A stretch of DNA of 64,000 nucleotides from Paraburkholderia megapolitana (GCF_007556815.1 NZ_CP041743.1:868001-932000), one strand, 5' to 3'. Counted from the first letter of the stretch, positions 42,597 through 51,823 are shown. Program-made: numbers and translations. The notes: generated by a model not told the origin, from the sequence alone.

Positions 42597-44414
42597 CTAA
42601 CCCCGTTCATGGACGTAGGTGCCGGGTGCCGCGCATAGCGTCGGAAATCCGGCGTTGCCCTGCTGCAGCGGCGCATCGACGAGTGGACCCGCGCGTTCTC
42701 GTGTCCACGCGACGCCGTGATCCCACCAGCTTCCGGCGTGACGCGTCGATCGCTCGAGCCATTCCTCCGCGGTGCCGGACAGATCGTCGCCGGTGGAGAA
42801 GCTGGCCTTCGGGTTGTCCGGCGGACACACGATGGTCTGCACGTGGCCGCTGTTGCCCAGCACGAACTGACTGCGAGGACCGAACAGCTGCGCACTGCGG
42901 TAAACGCTTTGCCAGATGCAGAGGTGGTCGTTCTTTGCGCCGAGCACGTAACTGTCGATATCGAGTTCGGCGAGACCGGCGATCGGCGTGTTCCGCACCT
43001 TCATCGCTCCCGTTGTAACGAAGGGGTTCCGTTCGACGAACTCGCTGAAGTCGTGATTGAACTGAGCCGTCATGCCGGTACCGTCGCCGTTCCAGTACAT
43101 CACGTCGAAAGCGGACGGCGTTTCGCCCATCAGATAGTTGCTGACCCAGTAATTCCAGATCAACTCGTTCGAACGCAGCATCGCGAACAGGACCGTGAAT
43201 TCCTTCGCGCTGATGCGCCGGTTGCGCAGCGTTTTCTTCACGACGCCATCGCTGCGCTTTTCTTGGGCCCGCGTGTCCATCAATGCACCGATCGTAGGCG
43301 CGCCTGACATCGCGGTCATGTCGAGCGGAGAAACCACGAGCAGCAGACTGTGGATCTTGCGCTGTTGCGTCGCCGCGTAATAGCCGGCCATCGACACCGC
43401 GACCGGCCCCGCTCCACATACGGCCCACAGGTTCACATCGTCCGAGCCGGTAATCGCGCGGCTCGTGTCGATTGCGGTGTCGATTGAATCCTGGTACTCG
43501 GGCATGCCCCAGCGATCGTGACGGCGCTGCGGATTGCGCCACACCATCACGAACACCGTGAAACCCTGCTGCACGTAGTACTCGAGGATGCTGCGCTTCG
43601 GTGCGAGATCGAAGATGTAGTACTTGTTGACGATAGACGGCACCACGAGCAGCGGGCGGCGATGTACCTGCGACGTTTGCGGCGCGTACTGGATCAGTTC
43701 GAACATCTCGGTTCGCAGCACGACCGAACCCGGTGTCACCGCGAGGTTGCCACCTACCTCGAAGGCACCTTCGTCCACCTGCGACGGAACGGGTCGACGC
43801 TTGCGGATGTCGCCAAGCAGGTTGCCGGCTCCTTTCACGACGCTGAGGCCCCAGGTTTGTCTCGCCCGACGCAGCGCGCCGGGATTGCCCAGCAGAAAAT
43901 TGCTCGGTGCCACCGCGTCGCCGATCTGGTTCAGAAGGAATCGTGCACGCTCGTCGAGGTCCGCGATCTGCGCGTAGTTCGTCATCGATTTGCGCAATGC
44001 GAGGTACGTCTGAAGCAAGCTCGCGTAGAGCGTGCTGTGCTCCCAGGCATCGTCTGAAAAGCGGCGATCGCCCGGTTCCGTGGCAAGTCGCGACTCGCCT
44101 GCAACCATCTGACCGAGCGTCCCCCAAAAACCCATCGTCGCTCTGAGCAATCCGAACGGCTGCGTGATCGCGCGCCCCGTGAGTTTGCTCGCCGTCACCC
44201 AGAGGTCGGACGGCAGGAAGTCTCCGAGCAGATTCTGGCCGAGCACGTTGTCTGCGGTACGCTCGACGCCTTCCGCCTGCTTCGCACTCGCCGATCCGGC
44301 TACCTGTTCCGGCCTGCCACTCGCACCGTTTGCGGCGCCATCACTCCGTGCGCTGCCGGCTTTGCCTGCGGCGTTGACTTTGCGGTCACCTTCAGGCGAC
44401 CTTGCCCTGGTCAT
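42597..44414 (-). CDS. phaC: PHA synthase homologue (class II-like) with altered lipase box
   Basis: A 605-residue homologue of poly(hydroxyalkanoate) synthases, which join hydroxyacyl-CoA into polyester on granules. YYIFDLAPKRSILEYYVQQGF, VWRNPQRRHDRWGMPEYQDS and SGHVQTIVCPPDNPKASF match conserved PhaC blocks. The triad appears complete: Cys333, Asp496 (AKNDHLCIW) and His524. However, the lipase box is AVCGAG, not the usual GxCxGG, so glycines next to the nucleophile are replaced by alanine. The first ~50 residues are Ala/Gly/Ser-rich and probably disordered. It lies between acyl-CoA synthetase (39 bp) and phaZ (7 nt) genes. It could be a true synthase with unusual monomers or a relative with another acyltransfer role. 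Confidence 0.87.
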   Translation of the reverse strand: MTRARSPEGDRKVNAAGKAGSARSDGAANGASGRPEQVAGSASAKQAEGVERTADNVLGQNLLGDFLPSDLWVTASKLTGRAITQPFGLLRATMGFWGTLGQMVAGESRLATEPGDRRFSDDAWEHSTLYASLLQTYLALRKSMTNYAQIADLDERARFLLNQIGDAVAPSNFLLGNPGALRRARQTWGLSVVKGAGNLLGDIRKRRPVPSQVDEGAFEVGGNLAVTPGSVVLRTEMFELIQYAPQTSQVHRRPLLVVPSIVNKYYIFDLAPKRSILEYYVQQGFTVFVMVWRNPQRRHDRWGMPEYQDSIDTAIDTSRAITGSDDVNLWAVCGAGPVAVSMAGYYAATQQRKIHSLLLVVSPLDMTAMSGAPTIGALMDTRAQEKRSDGVVKKTLRNRRISAKEFTVLFAMLRSNELIWNYWVSNYLMGETPSAFDVMYWNGDGTGMTAQFNHDFSEFVERNPFVTTGAMKVRNTPIAGLAELDIDSYVLGAKNDHLCIWQSVYRSAQLFGPRSQFVLGNSGHVQTIVCPPDNPKASFSTGDDLSGTAEEWLERSTRHAGSWWDHGVAWTRERAGPLVDAPLQQGNAGFPTLCAAPGTYVHERG

Positions 44415-44453
44415 CTTGTCTCTCCTGTTTCTACGCCGATGTATGTTTGCCGG

Positions 44454-46340
44454 TCAGGCGGCAGACCATCGAGCCACCCAATGCACCGGAAGCCGGCCGA
44501 ATTCCGCTTCGGTCTGCGCAATCAACGCGTCCCGCTCGGCGCTGTTCGCGAGCACAACGCTCACATGCGATTCCAGCCCGAGTTTTGGATGCGGCCGGAT
44601 CTCGACGTCGACTTTCGCCGTGTCTCCGCATACGCGATGAACGGTGTCGATCAACGCCTTGGCAATCGCCTTTTCGCGTAACGCGGGCTTGAAGATCTTG
44701 TTGACGGCCGTCAACGGCATGGCATCTAGCACTTGCACGTGAACCGGCACGGCCGCACGTTCGGTAATCGCGCTGCGTGCATGTGCAAGTAATTCCCCGG
44801 CACTGACGCTCGCGCCGGCGCGCAACGTGACGTAGGCGATCGGTAGTTCGCCTGCATGCCCGTCGGGTATGCCGACTGCGGCGGCAATCTCCACCGCCGG
44901 ATGGCGCATCAAGCCTTCCTCGATCATCGCGGGATCGATGTTGTGGCCGCCCCTGATGATCAAATCCTTGGCGCGCCCCGTCAGCCAGAAATAACCGCTC
45001 GCATCGCGCCGCCCCAGGTCGCCCGTGTTCAGCCAGCCGTCTTCGAGACATACTCCCTTGTTGTCGCTGGCCTTGACGTAACCGGAGAACACATACGGAC
45101 CGCGCAGCAGCAACGTGCCGATCTCGTCCACCTCGCATTCGCGGACGATCTCGCCGTTGCTGCCGAGATCGACGATCCTGATTTCCTGGTACGGCAGCCG
45201 CAGACCGATCGAGCCGATGCGCCGCTCGCCGTCGCGCGGATTGATCGAGCTCACGCAGGTCGCCTCGGTCATGCCGTAGCCCTCGAGCAGTTTCAGACCC
45301 GACGCGCGCTCGAACCGCTGGAACAATTCGGGCGACAGCGGCGCGGCGCCGCAGATCGCAAAGCGCAACGACCTCAGGTCGACACCGTCGCGCGCTACGT
45401 TGAGCAGCGCGGACAGCACGGTCGGCACCGCGCTGAACAATGTCGCGCGGTAGCGCTGCACCGATCGCCAGAAGGCGCCTTGCGTCTTTGGATTGCGATA
45501 GCCGCTGTCGGACAGCAACACCACGTGCGCGCCGACGCTGAATGGTGCAAGACCCGTCACCATCATCGCGTTCGAATGAAACAGTGGTAGGCCGCATAGC
45601 ACGGGGTCTTGCGGCCCCAGATCGACTGCGCACGCCACCGCCCAGGCGTTCGCCGATTCGTTGAAGTGCGTGCGACGCGCGAGCTTTGGTGTCCCGGTCG
45701 TGCCGCCGGTATGAAAGTACGACGCGACGTCGCTGCCATCGGCGGCAGGCGGCGTGAATATCGGCTTGTCCGCCTGCCTGGCGAGCAACGTATCGAAGTC
45801 CTGTGCCCAGTCGGGACAGACATCGGTCCCGCCCACGCGGATGATCGTCGTCAAGGTCGGCACCTGCGTGCGTAGGGCTTCGACCTTCTCCCAGATACCT
45901 GGTGCCGCCTGGCGCCCTTGCGCGACGAGTACACGCGTGCCCGCGGCGCTCAGGATGCCGACGATGTGATCGACCTCCAGAAACGGGTTGATCGGATTCA
46001 CGATGCCAGCGGCCTCGGCGCCCCACAGCACGAAGTGGGTTTCCGGCAGATTCGGCAGCATGTAGGAGACGACATCTTCGCGCCGGATGCCCAGGGCATG
46101 CAGCGCATTGGCTACCTGCGTGACACGCGTCGATAGCGTCGTGTAGTCGTAGCGTTGCTCGCCGTCGTTGGGGTCACCCGTCGGCACGAACGTGATCGCG
46201 ATGCTGCGCGGCGTGCGCGCGGCCTGGCGAACGATCGCCGCATAGCTCGATACCGGAAACTCCAGGCGCTCGACGAGCGGTGTGCGCTCCAGGGCATCGA
46301 CGTCGCTCTGGTCGCGAAGAGATGGGCCGAAGGAACTCAT
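44454..46340 (-). CDS. Acyl-CoA synthetase (AMP-dependent ligase)
   Basis: A 628-residue adenylate-forming enzyme that activates a carboxylic acid to its CoA ester with ATP. A3 motif SYFHTGGTTGTPKLARRTH, A5 EGYGMTEATC, A7 GWLNTGDLG, A8 GRAKDLIIRGGHNIDP and A10-like lysine in NKIFKPALREK are all present. FHSNAMMVTG is the usual A4 region. The N-terminus lacks a signal. Its start codon overlaps the stop of a 47-codon ORF (ATGA), so translation may be coupled. In this operon it would activate the substrate taken up through the outer-membrane protein. Confidence 0.93.
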   Translation of the reverse strand: MSSFGPSLRDQSDVDALERTPLVERLEFPVSSYAAIVRQAARTPRSIAITFVPTGDPNDGEQRYDYTTLSTRVTQVANALHALGIRREDVVSYMLPNLPETHFVLWGAEAAGIVNPINPFLEVDHIVGILSAAGTRVLVAQGRQAAPGIWEKVEALRTQVPTLTTIIRVGGTDVCPDWAQDFDTLLARQADKPIFTPPAADGSDVASYFHTGGTTGTPKLARRTHFNESANAWAVACAVDLGPQDPVLCGLPLFHSNAMMVTGLAPFSVGAHVVLLSDSGYRNPKTQGAFWRSVQRYRATLFSAVPTVLSALLNVARDGVDLRSLRFAICGAAPLSPELFQRFERASGLKLLEGYGMTEATCVSSINPRDGERRIGSIGLRLPYQEIRIVDLGSNGEIVRECEVDEIGTLLLRGPYVFSGYVKASDNKGVCLEDGWLNTGDLGRRDASGYFWLTGRAKDLIIRGGHNIDPAMIEEGLMRHPAVEIAAAVGIPDGHAGELPIAYVTLRAGASVSAGELLAHARSAITERAAVPVHVQVLDAMPLTAVNKIFKPALREKAIAKALIDTVHRVCGDTAKVDVEIRPHPKLGLESHVSVVLANSAERDALIAQTEAEFGRLPVHWVARWSAA

Positions 46341-46480
46341 TGCGGCGCACCGTTCGCGATCGCGATCGTGGGCGGCGATAGCGCGTCGTCGCGTCGCACG
46401 CTACGGCGGCCAAAGCCGATGCGCTGTCCACCGTTTGCAAAGCCCGCTTCTCGTGCGTGTCGTTCGTGTCGATCGATCAT
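46337..46480 (-). CDS. 47-codon ORF translationally coupled to acyl-CoA synthetase
   Basis: A small Arg/His/Gly-rich protein (begins MIDRHERHAREAGFANGG, ends IAIANGAPQ) that I do not recognise. The case for a real gene is positional: AGGAG lies 8 nt upstream of ATG 46480, it sits in the only 181-bp gap of the operon between thiolase and acyl-CoA synthetase genes, and its TGA overlaps the synthetase ATG as ATGA. It has no membrane segment; pI would be basic. It could be a leader peptide that only couples translation, or a small functional protein. Confidence 0.5.
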   Translation of the reverse strand: MIDRHERHAREAGFANGGQRIGFGRRSVRRDDALSPPTIAIANGAPQ

Positions 46481-46521
46481 GTTCCTCACTCCTCTTTTCT
46501 GAACGTTCAACTCGGTGCCCA

Positions 46522-47703
46522 TCAATCGCGGCGATACAACGTCACGACGCAAGCGCCGCCAATGCCGATGTTGTGCTGTAGCCCGATGCGCGCCCCGTCG
46601 ACCTGCCTTGGGCCCGCTTCACCACGCAACTGCCGGACCAGTTCGGTACATTGCGCGAGACCCGTGGCCCCTAGCGGGTGGCCTTTGGAAAGCAGCCCGC
46701 CCGATGGGTTGGTCACGATTTTTCCGCCATATGTGTTGGCACCGTCCCAGACGAATTGCTCTCCCGCGCCTTCCTGGCACAGACCGATCGCTTCATAAGT
46801 GAGCAACTCGTTGACAGTGAAGCAGTCGTGCAGCTCGACCACCTGGATGTCGTTGGGACCAATGCCGGATGCCTCGTATACCTGCTGTGCCGCGCGGGCC
46901 GACATGTCGTAGCCGACCATCTTGATCATCGACGGTGGTTCGAAACTGCTGGGGTAGTCGGTCGTCATCGACTGCGCGGCAATGTAGACGGGATTCGCGA
47001 TTCCATGCCGTCGCGCGAATTCATCCGAGCACAGCACGGCGCTTCCCGCGCCGCACGTAGGAGGGCAGCACTGAAAGCGCGTCAACGGGTCGAATATCTC
47101 CGCCGAATGCATGACTTCGTCGAGACTCAGTTTCTCCCTGAAGAGCGCATAGGGATTGTTGTGCGCGTGTTCGCGCGCCTTGACCGAGATCATTCCGAAG
47201 GTCTCTTTCTTCGTCCCATGACGGGCGATGTATTCCCTCCCGGCACCGCCGAACATCTGTGCAGCCAGCGGTGCCGACGAGGCGCCCTGCACCTCGTCGA
47301 TCACGTGAACATGCCGGCTCAGCGGCGATTCCCGATCGTCGAATTGCGATACCAGCGCGCCGCGCGCCATCTGCTCGAAGCCGAGCACCAGAACGCATTC
47401 GGCTGCACCGCTTTCCACAGCCTGCCTTGCGAGCCAGAGCGCAGTCGATCCAGTCGAGCAGTTGTTGTTGACGTTAACCACGGGAATACCGGTCAGGCCA
47501 AGTTCGTACACGGCGCGCTGCCCGCACGTGGAGTCCCCGTAGACGTAGCCGGCATAGGCCTGGTCCACTGCGTTGTATGGAATGCCGGCGTCGCTCAATG
47601 CGAGCCGGCCGGCCACGCTAGCCATCTGGTAATACGGCGGACTGGCGCCCGGTTTTGTGAACGGCGTCATTCCCACACCGATGACGTTGACGCGACGACT
47701 CAT
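46522..47703 (-). CDS. Thiolase-like protein (lipid-transfer/SCP2-type acyl-CoA thiolase)
   Basis: A 393-residue thiolase-fold protein. The nucleophilic cysteine is in [11 protein letters not shown], a family-specific HDCFTVNEL replaces the usual NEAFA histidine motif, and [14 protein letters not shown] gives the C-terminal histidine. This is the signature of the lipid-transfer protein/SCP-x thiolase group (as in mycobacterial sterol side-chain degradation) rather than biosynthetic PhaA. It would cleave 3-oxoacyl-CoA, often with branched or bulky chains. Some members act as aldol lyases with a DUF35 partner, but no DUF35 gene is adjacent. Confidence 0.9.
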   Translation of the reverse strand: MSRRVNVIGVGMTPFTKPGASPPYYQMASVAGRLALSDAGIPYNAVDQAYAGYVYGDSTCGQRAVYELGLTGIPVVNVNNNCSTGSTALWLARQAVESGAAECVLVLGFEQMARGALVSQFDDRESPLSRHVHVIDEVQGASSAPLAAQMFGGAGREYIARHGTKKETFGMISVKAREHAHNNPYALFREKLSLDEVMHSAEIFDPLTRFQCCPPTCGAGSAVLCSDEFARRHGIANPVYIAAQSMTTDYPSSFEPPSMIKMVGYDMSARAAQQVYEASGIGPNDIQVVELHDCFTVNELLTYEAIGLCQEGAGEQFVWDGANTYGGKIVTNPSGGLLSKGHPLGATGLAQCTELVRQLRGEAGPRQVDGARIGLQHNIGIGGACVVTLYRRD

Positions 47704-47719
47704 CCTCGACCTCCCTGAT

Positions 47720-48595
47720 CTAGAAAATCTTCATTACCCGGATCTGCACGCTGTAACTGTTCTTGAATCCGCCCTCGTTCGCCACCGCCTTGCCGACCAT
47801 ACCGGCGACCTGCCAGGTCGGCGTGAGCATGTGGCTCGCGTAGAGACGTAGCTCACTCGAACTGGTTTCCTGTCCGTTGTAGGCATCGTTGATGTATTGC
47901 TTACCGCCGAAATAACCCGCGTAGCCGAACGAAACCGACGAAGCCGCCGAGATCTGGTAACGCAGGTAGGTTTGCAGTTCGATGGACGGATGCACGGAGA
48001 TCTGCTGCCCGGCGTTGCTATGCCCGGTCTGAACGGCGACATCGAACGCGCCGTCGAAGTAGAAGTTATGTCCCAGCCCCTGGATGACCCCGAGCTGCGG
48101 GGTGAACGTCACGGCACCGGCGCCCGGCCCTGAACGGTTAACGTCGTATTTGCCCGTGGGCAATGAAACATACGGCGTGATGCCGACGGTCGTGCCGTAA
48201 ACCGGATCGGGCCGGTTCACGAGAAACGCGGTGAAGCCGAACGTGATATCGCCCATCCCGTTGTTCGTCTGAGGTGAAGCTCCGCCAACCTTGAAGTTCG
48301 ACAGATTCGCAAAAGGCAGATAGACCTGATACGCGACCGGGATGCCGGCGATCTGGCTGTAGTGCAGCACACGGGCAATACCGATGGTCTGGTTAAGACT
48401 CGATCCGGGCACATCGCCCACGCCATCGAGATTGAATTCGTGGCTTGATTTGAAGCCGAGATAACCCAATGCCAGCGTCGTGCCTGGCGGCAGAATCGTA
48501 TAGTCGGCCGGATAGATGTCGATGGCGGATGCGGACTTTGCAGCGACAAGAAAGCCGGCCATTACAACGAACGAGCGCAATATTCTTTTTTCCAT
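47720..48595 (-). CDS. MetA-pathway phenol-degradation-type outer membrane protein
   Basis: A 291-residue exported beta-barrel. A signal peptide ([17 protein letters not shown]) is cleaved near residue 24. Alternating strands, for example [39 protein letters not shown] and [21 protein letters not shown], match the Phenol_MetA_deg family, found in operons for aromatic or hydrophobic substrate catabolism. It probably lets a hydrophobic substrate through the outer membrane. AGGAGGAGAC precedes ATG 48595. It lies 16 bp upstream of the thiolase gene. Confidence 0.88.
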   Translation of the reverse strand: MEKRILRSFVVMAGFLVAAKSASAIDIYPADYTILPPGTTLALGYLGFKSSHEFNLDGVGDVPGSSLNQTIGIARVLHYSQIAGIPVAYQVYLPFANLSNFKVGGASPQTNNGMGDITFGFTAFLVNRPDPVYGTTVGITPYVSLPTGKYDVNRSGPGAGAVTFTPQLGVIQGLGHNFYFDGAFDVAVQTGHSNAGQQISVHPSIELQTYLRYQISAASSVSFGYAGYFGGKQYINDAYNGQETSSSELRLYASHMLTPTWQVAGMVGKAVANEGGFKNSYSVQIRVMKIF

Positions 48596-48765
48596 GTCTC
48601 CTCCTGATGGGTGTTCCTGCACGCGTGAACAAGCCGACGCTGGGCGTCATTTTTTTCGTCTTGAGAGTCACCGCATGGCGGAGCCGCTTGCGATGCGATG
48701 GACCTGTTACTGCATCGGACCGGGGCGCTACACGAACGTGAATTGCGCCCCTGCAACTTCGGACT

Positions 48766-49887
48766 TCAGTCCTCTACCGTCAGAACCGGCTTCATCGCCA
48801 GGCCGAAACTTCGCAATTGCCCAAGCAGTTCGCGATGACCGAACGCCTGGCAGCCGGAAGCGAAGCCCACTTTCTTCGGCGCTGTCTGCAACAACGACAA
48901 AGCGGCATAGGCCTGCAGGAGACCCGTCTGTTTGTAGTTGCTGTTGCCGTGGATTACGCAGTGCGCGCGCCCAAGCGGACCGGACGCATAGACTGAATCG
49001 ATCGAACGGTTGACCCGTGGGTTCTCGCGCGGCGGCATGCCGCTCTGGACCGAGGCGGCGACCTTGGCGAGCGCCTCTTCCTGCTGATCCATGGGCAAGG
49101 TCTTGATCTGCTCCTCGTACAGTTTCACCGTCGCGATGACACCCTCCATCACTTCGCGGGCGAACACACCGGCCGATACCTTGACGTTGGCGACGCGTGG
49201 ATCGTCCTTGAACCAGACCGGGTGGGACGTACCGCCCCAGGGTAGCGCGAGCCCCATGCCATGTTGTCCGGGAATGACGACGTCGAATTTCGTCGACAGC
49301 AACCACTCCTTGTACTGGTTCTGCTCCAGGTAATACCACTTCGCCTTGAGGATGGTGAAGATGGTCGCAACCGAGGCCGTGGTCGGAAAGCCGCCCCACA
49401 ACGTGAGGATGTCGAGCGTATCGAGCCCCGGTGTTTCGAGGCAGAGTTGGGCGGCAATCTCGCCGGTCGTGTACATATGCGCGATGCCCGGCGCAAGCAG
49501 CAAATTCTTTTGCGCGAACGCTTCGCCCCAGCGTTCCTTCGCAAGCATCACCCAGTCCTGTTCGCCGGTGGTGTCGGAGTAGTGGCAGCCTGCGGCAAGA
49601 GCAGCTTCCACCGCCTCCGGACCATACTTGATGAACGGACCGACCATGTTGCTGACGAAGCGGGCACCGTGGAACAGCTCGGTCAGCGCATCGACGTTGT
49701 GCTCCACGCCGACCACTTCGTAGTCGGCGGTTTCGATGCCGGGAACCTTCTCGACCACCGCCTGCACTTTCGCCTTGTCGCGGCCGGCCGCAATGAACGG
49801 GATGTGGTATTCGCGCAGGTATTCGCACACCAGACGCCCGGTATATCCCGACACGCCGTAAACGACGACAGGTCTCTTGTCACTCAT
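48766..49887 (-). CDS. Saccharopine dehydrogenase-like / trans-acting enoyl reductase family protein
   Basis: A 373-residue NAD(P)-binding protein. VVVYGVSGYTGRLVCEYL is the Rossmann loop, FVSNMVGPFIKYG and CHYSDTTGEQDW are family blocks. The family includes trans-acting enoyl reductases of mycobacterial lipid synthesis and saccharopine dehydrogenase N-domains; lysine metabolism genes are absent here, so reduction of an enoyl or other acyl intermediate is more plausible. Start ATG 49887 has GGAG about 8 nt upstream. It lies 58 bp after the SDR gene in the same operon. Confidence 0.85.
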   Translation of the reverse strand: MSDKRPVVVYGVSGYTGRLVCEYLREYHIPFIAAGRDKAKVQAVVEKVPGIETADYEVVGVEHNVDALTELFHGARFVSNMVGPFIKYGPEAVEAALAAGCHYSDTTGEQDWVMLAKERWGEAFAQKNLLLAPGIAHMYTTGEIAAQLCLETPGLDTLDILTLWGGFPTTASVATIFTILKAKWYYLEQNQYKEWLLSTKFDVVIPGQHGMGLALPWGGTSHPVWFKDDPRVANVKVSAGVFAREVMEGVIATVKLYEEQIKTLPMDQQEEALAKVAASVQSGMPPRENPRVNRSIDSVYASGPLGRAHCVIHGNSNYKQTGLLQAYAALSLLQTAPKKVGFASGCQAFGHRELLGQLRSFGLAMKPVLTVED

Positions 49888-49945
49888 TGCTTGTCTCCAC
49901 CCACGTTGAAGAAAATGATCTGGATATCCAGTCGGTCGCGCGGCG

Positions 49946-50749
49946 TTACATGCCCATACCGCCATCGATGGGCACGCCTGCCCCGGTGATAAAGCGGGCG
50001 TCGTCGGAACACAGGAACACCACCGCATCGGCGACTTCCTCGACCGTCGCAAGCCGGCCAAGCGGCGTCTGTGCAATCACCGATGCCACCGCCACCTCGA
50101 CATCCGCCGCGAGACCGACGGCGACGATGTCAGTGGCGAGCTTCATTCCCATGTCGGTGGGAATGAGCCCCGGGTAGATGCAGTTGACGCGCACGCCGTA
50201 GCCGAGCTTGCCGGCTTCCATCGCCGCCACCCGCGTCATGCGATCGACGGCCGACTTCGTCGCGGAATAAGCCGAGATCGCGGGAAACGCGATGATCGCC
50301 GCGACCGACGACACGTTGACTACCGACCCGCCCTGCGCGGCCGCACCACCCGGTCGCATGCTGCGGAATGCGTGCTTCATGCCGAGCCCGACACCGACGA
50401 TGTTCACGTCGCACATCCGGCGAATGTCCTCGGCCTTCAGATCGGCCACGAGCGATGTGATCTCGATGCCCGCGTTGTTAATCAGGATGTCGAAGCCGCC
50501 GAGCTGCGCGACCACCGATGCAACGGCGCTTTCCCATTGCGCGTCGTCGGTCACGTCGAGCCGCACCGAGCCGGTCGCGACACCGCTTTTTGCGAGCCCC
50601 GCCGCAGTCTCCTTCGCGAGGTCCACGAGGACGTCGCCGATCACGACCGCCGCACCTGCATCCGCCAGGGCCTGGGCGATCGATGCGCCGATTCCGCGTG
50701 CACCGCCCGTCACCAGCGCCTTTCTCCCGTCGAGTCGTTTGCTCTTCAT
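49946..50749 (-). CDS. Short-chain dehydrogenase/reductase, first gene of the PHA-type operon
   Basis: A 267-residue classical SDR: TGGARGIGAS, NNAG, serine in NVSSVAA, active-site YSATK, and C-terminal VPIDGGMGM. It probably oxidises an alcohol or a 3-hydroxyacyl intermediate. AGGAAGACAC precedes ATG 50749. As the promoter-proximal gene it faces the TetR gene across a 341-bp region with repeated half-sites, so it should be under TetR control. Confidence 0.9.
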   Translation of the reverse strand: MKSKRLDGRKALVTGGARGIGASIAQALADAGAAVVIGDVLVDLAKETAAGLAKSGVATGSVRLDVTDDAQWESAVASVVAQLGGFDILINNAGIEITSLVADLKAEDIRRMCDVNIVGVGLGMKHAFRSMRPGGAAAQGGSVVNVSSVAAIIAFPAISAYSATKSAVDRMTRVAAMEAGKLGYGVRVNCIYPGLIPTDMGMKLATDIVAVGLAADVEVAVASVIAQTPLGRLATVEEVADAVVFLCSDDARFITGAGVPIDGGMGM

Positions 50750-50873
50750 GTGTCTTCCTCCGATGTCTGCGTTATGTACTGCCGCGATTCAAGGACGAGC
50801 CGGTATCCGTCGAACGGGGATCGCTCGCTGGATAACGGTGGCCGTCCTCGCCCTACCGGACAACGCCGAAAAT

Positions 50874-50977
50874 CTAACCACTTGGCAATTTTATTTTGAA
50901 CGAATGGTTGGATATTTATAAACAGATGTCAAGTTAACTTTTTACGAGTGGTTAGCGTTTTCTTGACAATTGGTTCG
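50874..50977. promoter_or_regulatory. Repeated TGGTT-type half-sites between operon and tetR (putative operators)
   Basis: CTAACCACT (50874-50882) and AGTGGTTAG (50947-50955) are exact reverse complements. Two further half-sites in the same pattern are ATGGTTGG (50904-50911) and TTGGTTCG (50970-50977). The last overlaps the spacer of the predicted tetR promoter. A minus-strand TTGACA (50932-50927) lies between them and could be the operon -35. The array is a plausible operator set for the adjacent TetR protein, controlling both directions. Confidence 0.55.
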
Positions 50978-50991
50978 CTGCTACGCACAAT
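50963..50991 (+). promoter_or_regulatory. Predicted sigma-70 promoter of the tetR gene
   Basis: A perfect -35 TTGACA (50963-50968), 17-bp spacer, and CACAAT (50986-50991; four of six matches to the -10 consensus), about 100 bp upstream of the tetR start. Confidence 0.5.
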
Positions 50992-51090
50992 CGGGCGCAT
51001 CAGACTCGGTCACCTCAGTTGCATGAGGCACGAGCGCAAACCGGCAGCCGTACGGCACACCGGACGACAGTCACTGAGGGCACAGGCGGG

Positions 51091-51735
51091 ATGGCACAGC
51101 GGGAAAACAGCGAAGCGGATGGAACGGGCCGCGGGCCGCGCGGCAGGCAACTACCGGCGGACAAGTACGAAGCGCGGCGCGTCGAACTGGCCGAAGCAGC
51201 ACTGGAAACGCTTGGCGAACTGGGCTACGCGAGAACCAGCCTGCGCGAGATTGCGCAGAAATCCGAGTTCACGCATGCGGTGCTTCACTACTACTTCTCG
51301 GACAAACTCGACCTCATTCGATGCAGCATTCGCTACTTCAAGGCGAAGTGCGTCACGCGCTACGACGTCGTCACGACCGAAGCGCAAACCCGCGAAGAAC
51401 TGATGGAAGGTTTTCTCGAGAAGCTCGCGGAAACGATGCGCGATGAACCGCAGATGCATTGCCTCTGGTACGACCTGCGGTCACAGGCGCTGTTCGAGGA
51501 ATCGTTCCGGGAGGTCGTGAACGAGATCGACGAGAGTCTCGAACACATGGTCTGGCATGTCGTCACGCGCTACGCGGAGCTCGGCGGCAGCCAGCCGACT
51601 GTCACGTCCGGCGCTGCCTATGCGCTGCTCGACGGACTCTTTCAGAAACACCTGCTAAGGCACGTGTCGAACGATCCGGATGCGATTGCGCGTCTGCTCG
51701 AAGAAGTGCGTGCGCTTTTACCGATGCTGGCCTGA
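51091..51735 (+). CDS. TetR-family transcriptional regulator
   Basis: A 214-residue repressor-type regulator. The HTH is at ~38-75 (LGYARTSLREIAQKSEFTHAVLHYYFSDKLDLI); the remainder is a helical ligand-binding domain with GLFQKHLLRH near the end. The first ~25 residues are polar and probably flexible. I start at ATG 51091; upstream in-frame codons are Arg-rich. It is divergent from the nine-gene PHA-type operon and is the obvious candidate to regulate it, probably releasing DNA in response to an acyl-CoA or pathway substrate. Confidence 0.9.
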   Translation: MAQRENSEADGTGRGPRGRQLPADKYEARRVELAEAALETLGELGYARTSLREIAQKSEFTHAVLHYYFSDKLDLIRCSIRYFKAKCVTRYDVVTTEAQTREELMEGFLEKLAETMRDEPQMHCLWYDLRSQALFEESFREVVNEIDESLEHMVWHVVTRYAELGGSQPTVTSGAAYALLDGLFQKHLLRHVSNDPDAIARLLEEVRALLPMLA

Positions 51736-51823
51736 CGTCCGAGAGGCGAGGTCGCGTGATCTTCGCGACGATGCTCGCGAGTACGGCGAGCGCACCGATC
51801 GTTTCGATGAAAGCCGAGAGCAT
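51602..51823 (-). CDS. Possible 73-residue small membrane protein
   Basis: The ORF begins MLSAFIETIGALAVLASIVA, a single predicted membrane helix, followed by an Arg-rich tail. AAGGAGAAGCTT directly precedes ATG 51823, a strong ribosome site, and the gene lies 49 bp after the TSUP exporter stop on the same strand. Against it: the second half is antisense to the 3' end of tetR and its composition looks like a shadow frame. The N-terminal part is the more convincing portion. No family recognised. Confidence 0.35.
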   Translation of the reverse strand: MLSAFIETIGALAVLASIVAKITRPRLSDVRPASVKAHALLRADAQSHPDRSTRALAGVSERVRRAAHRQRRT

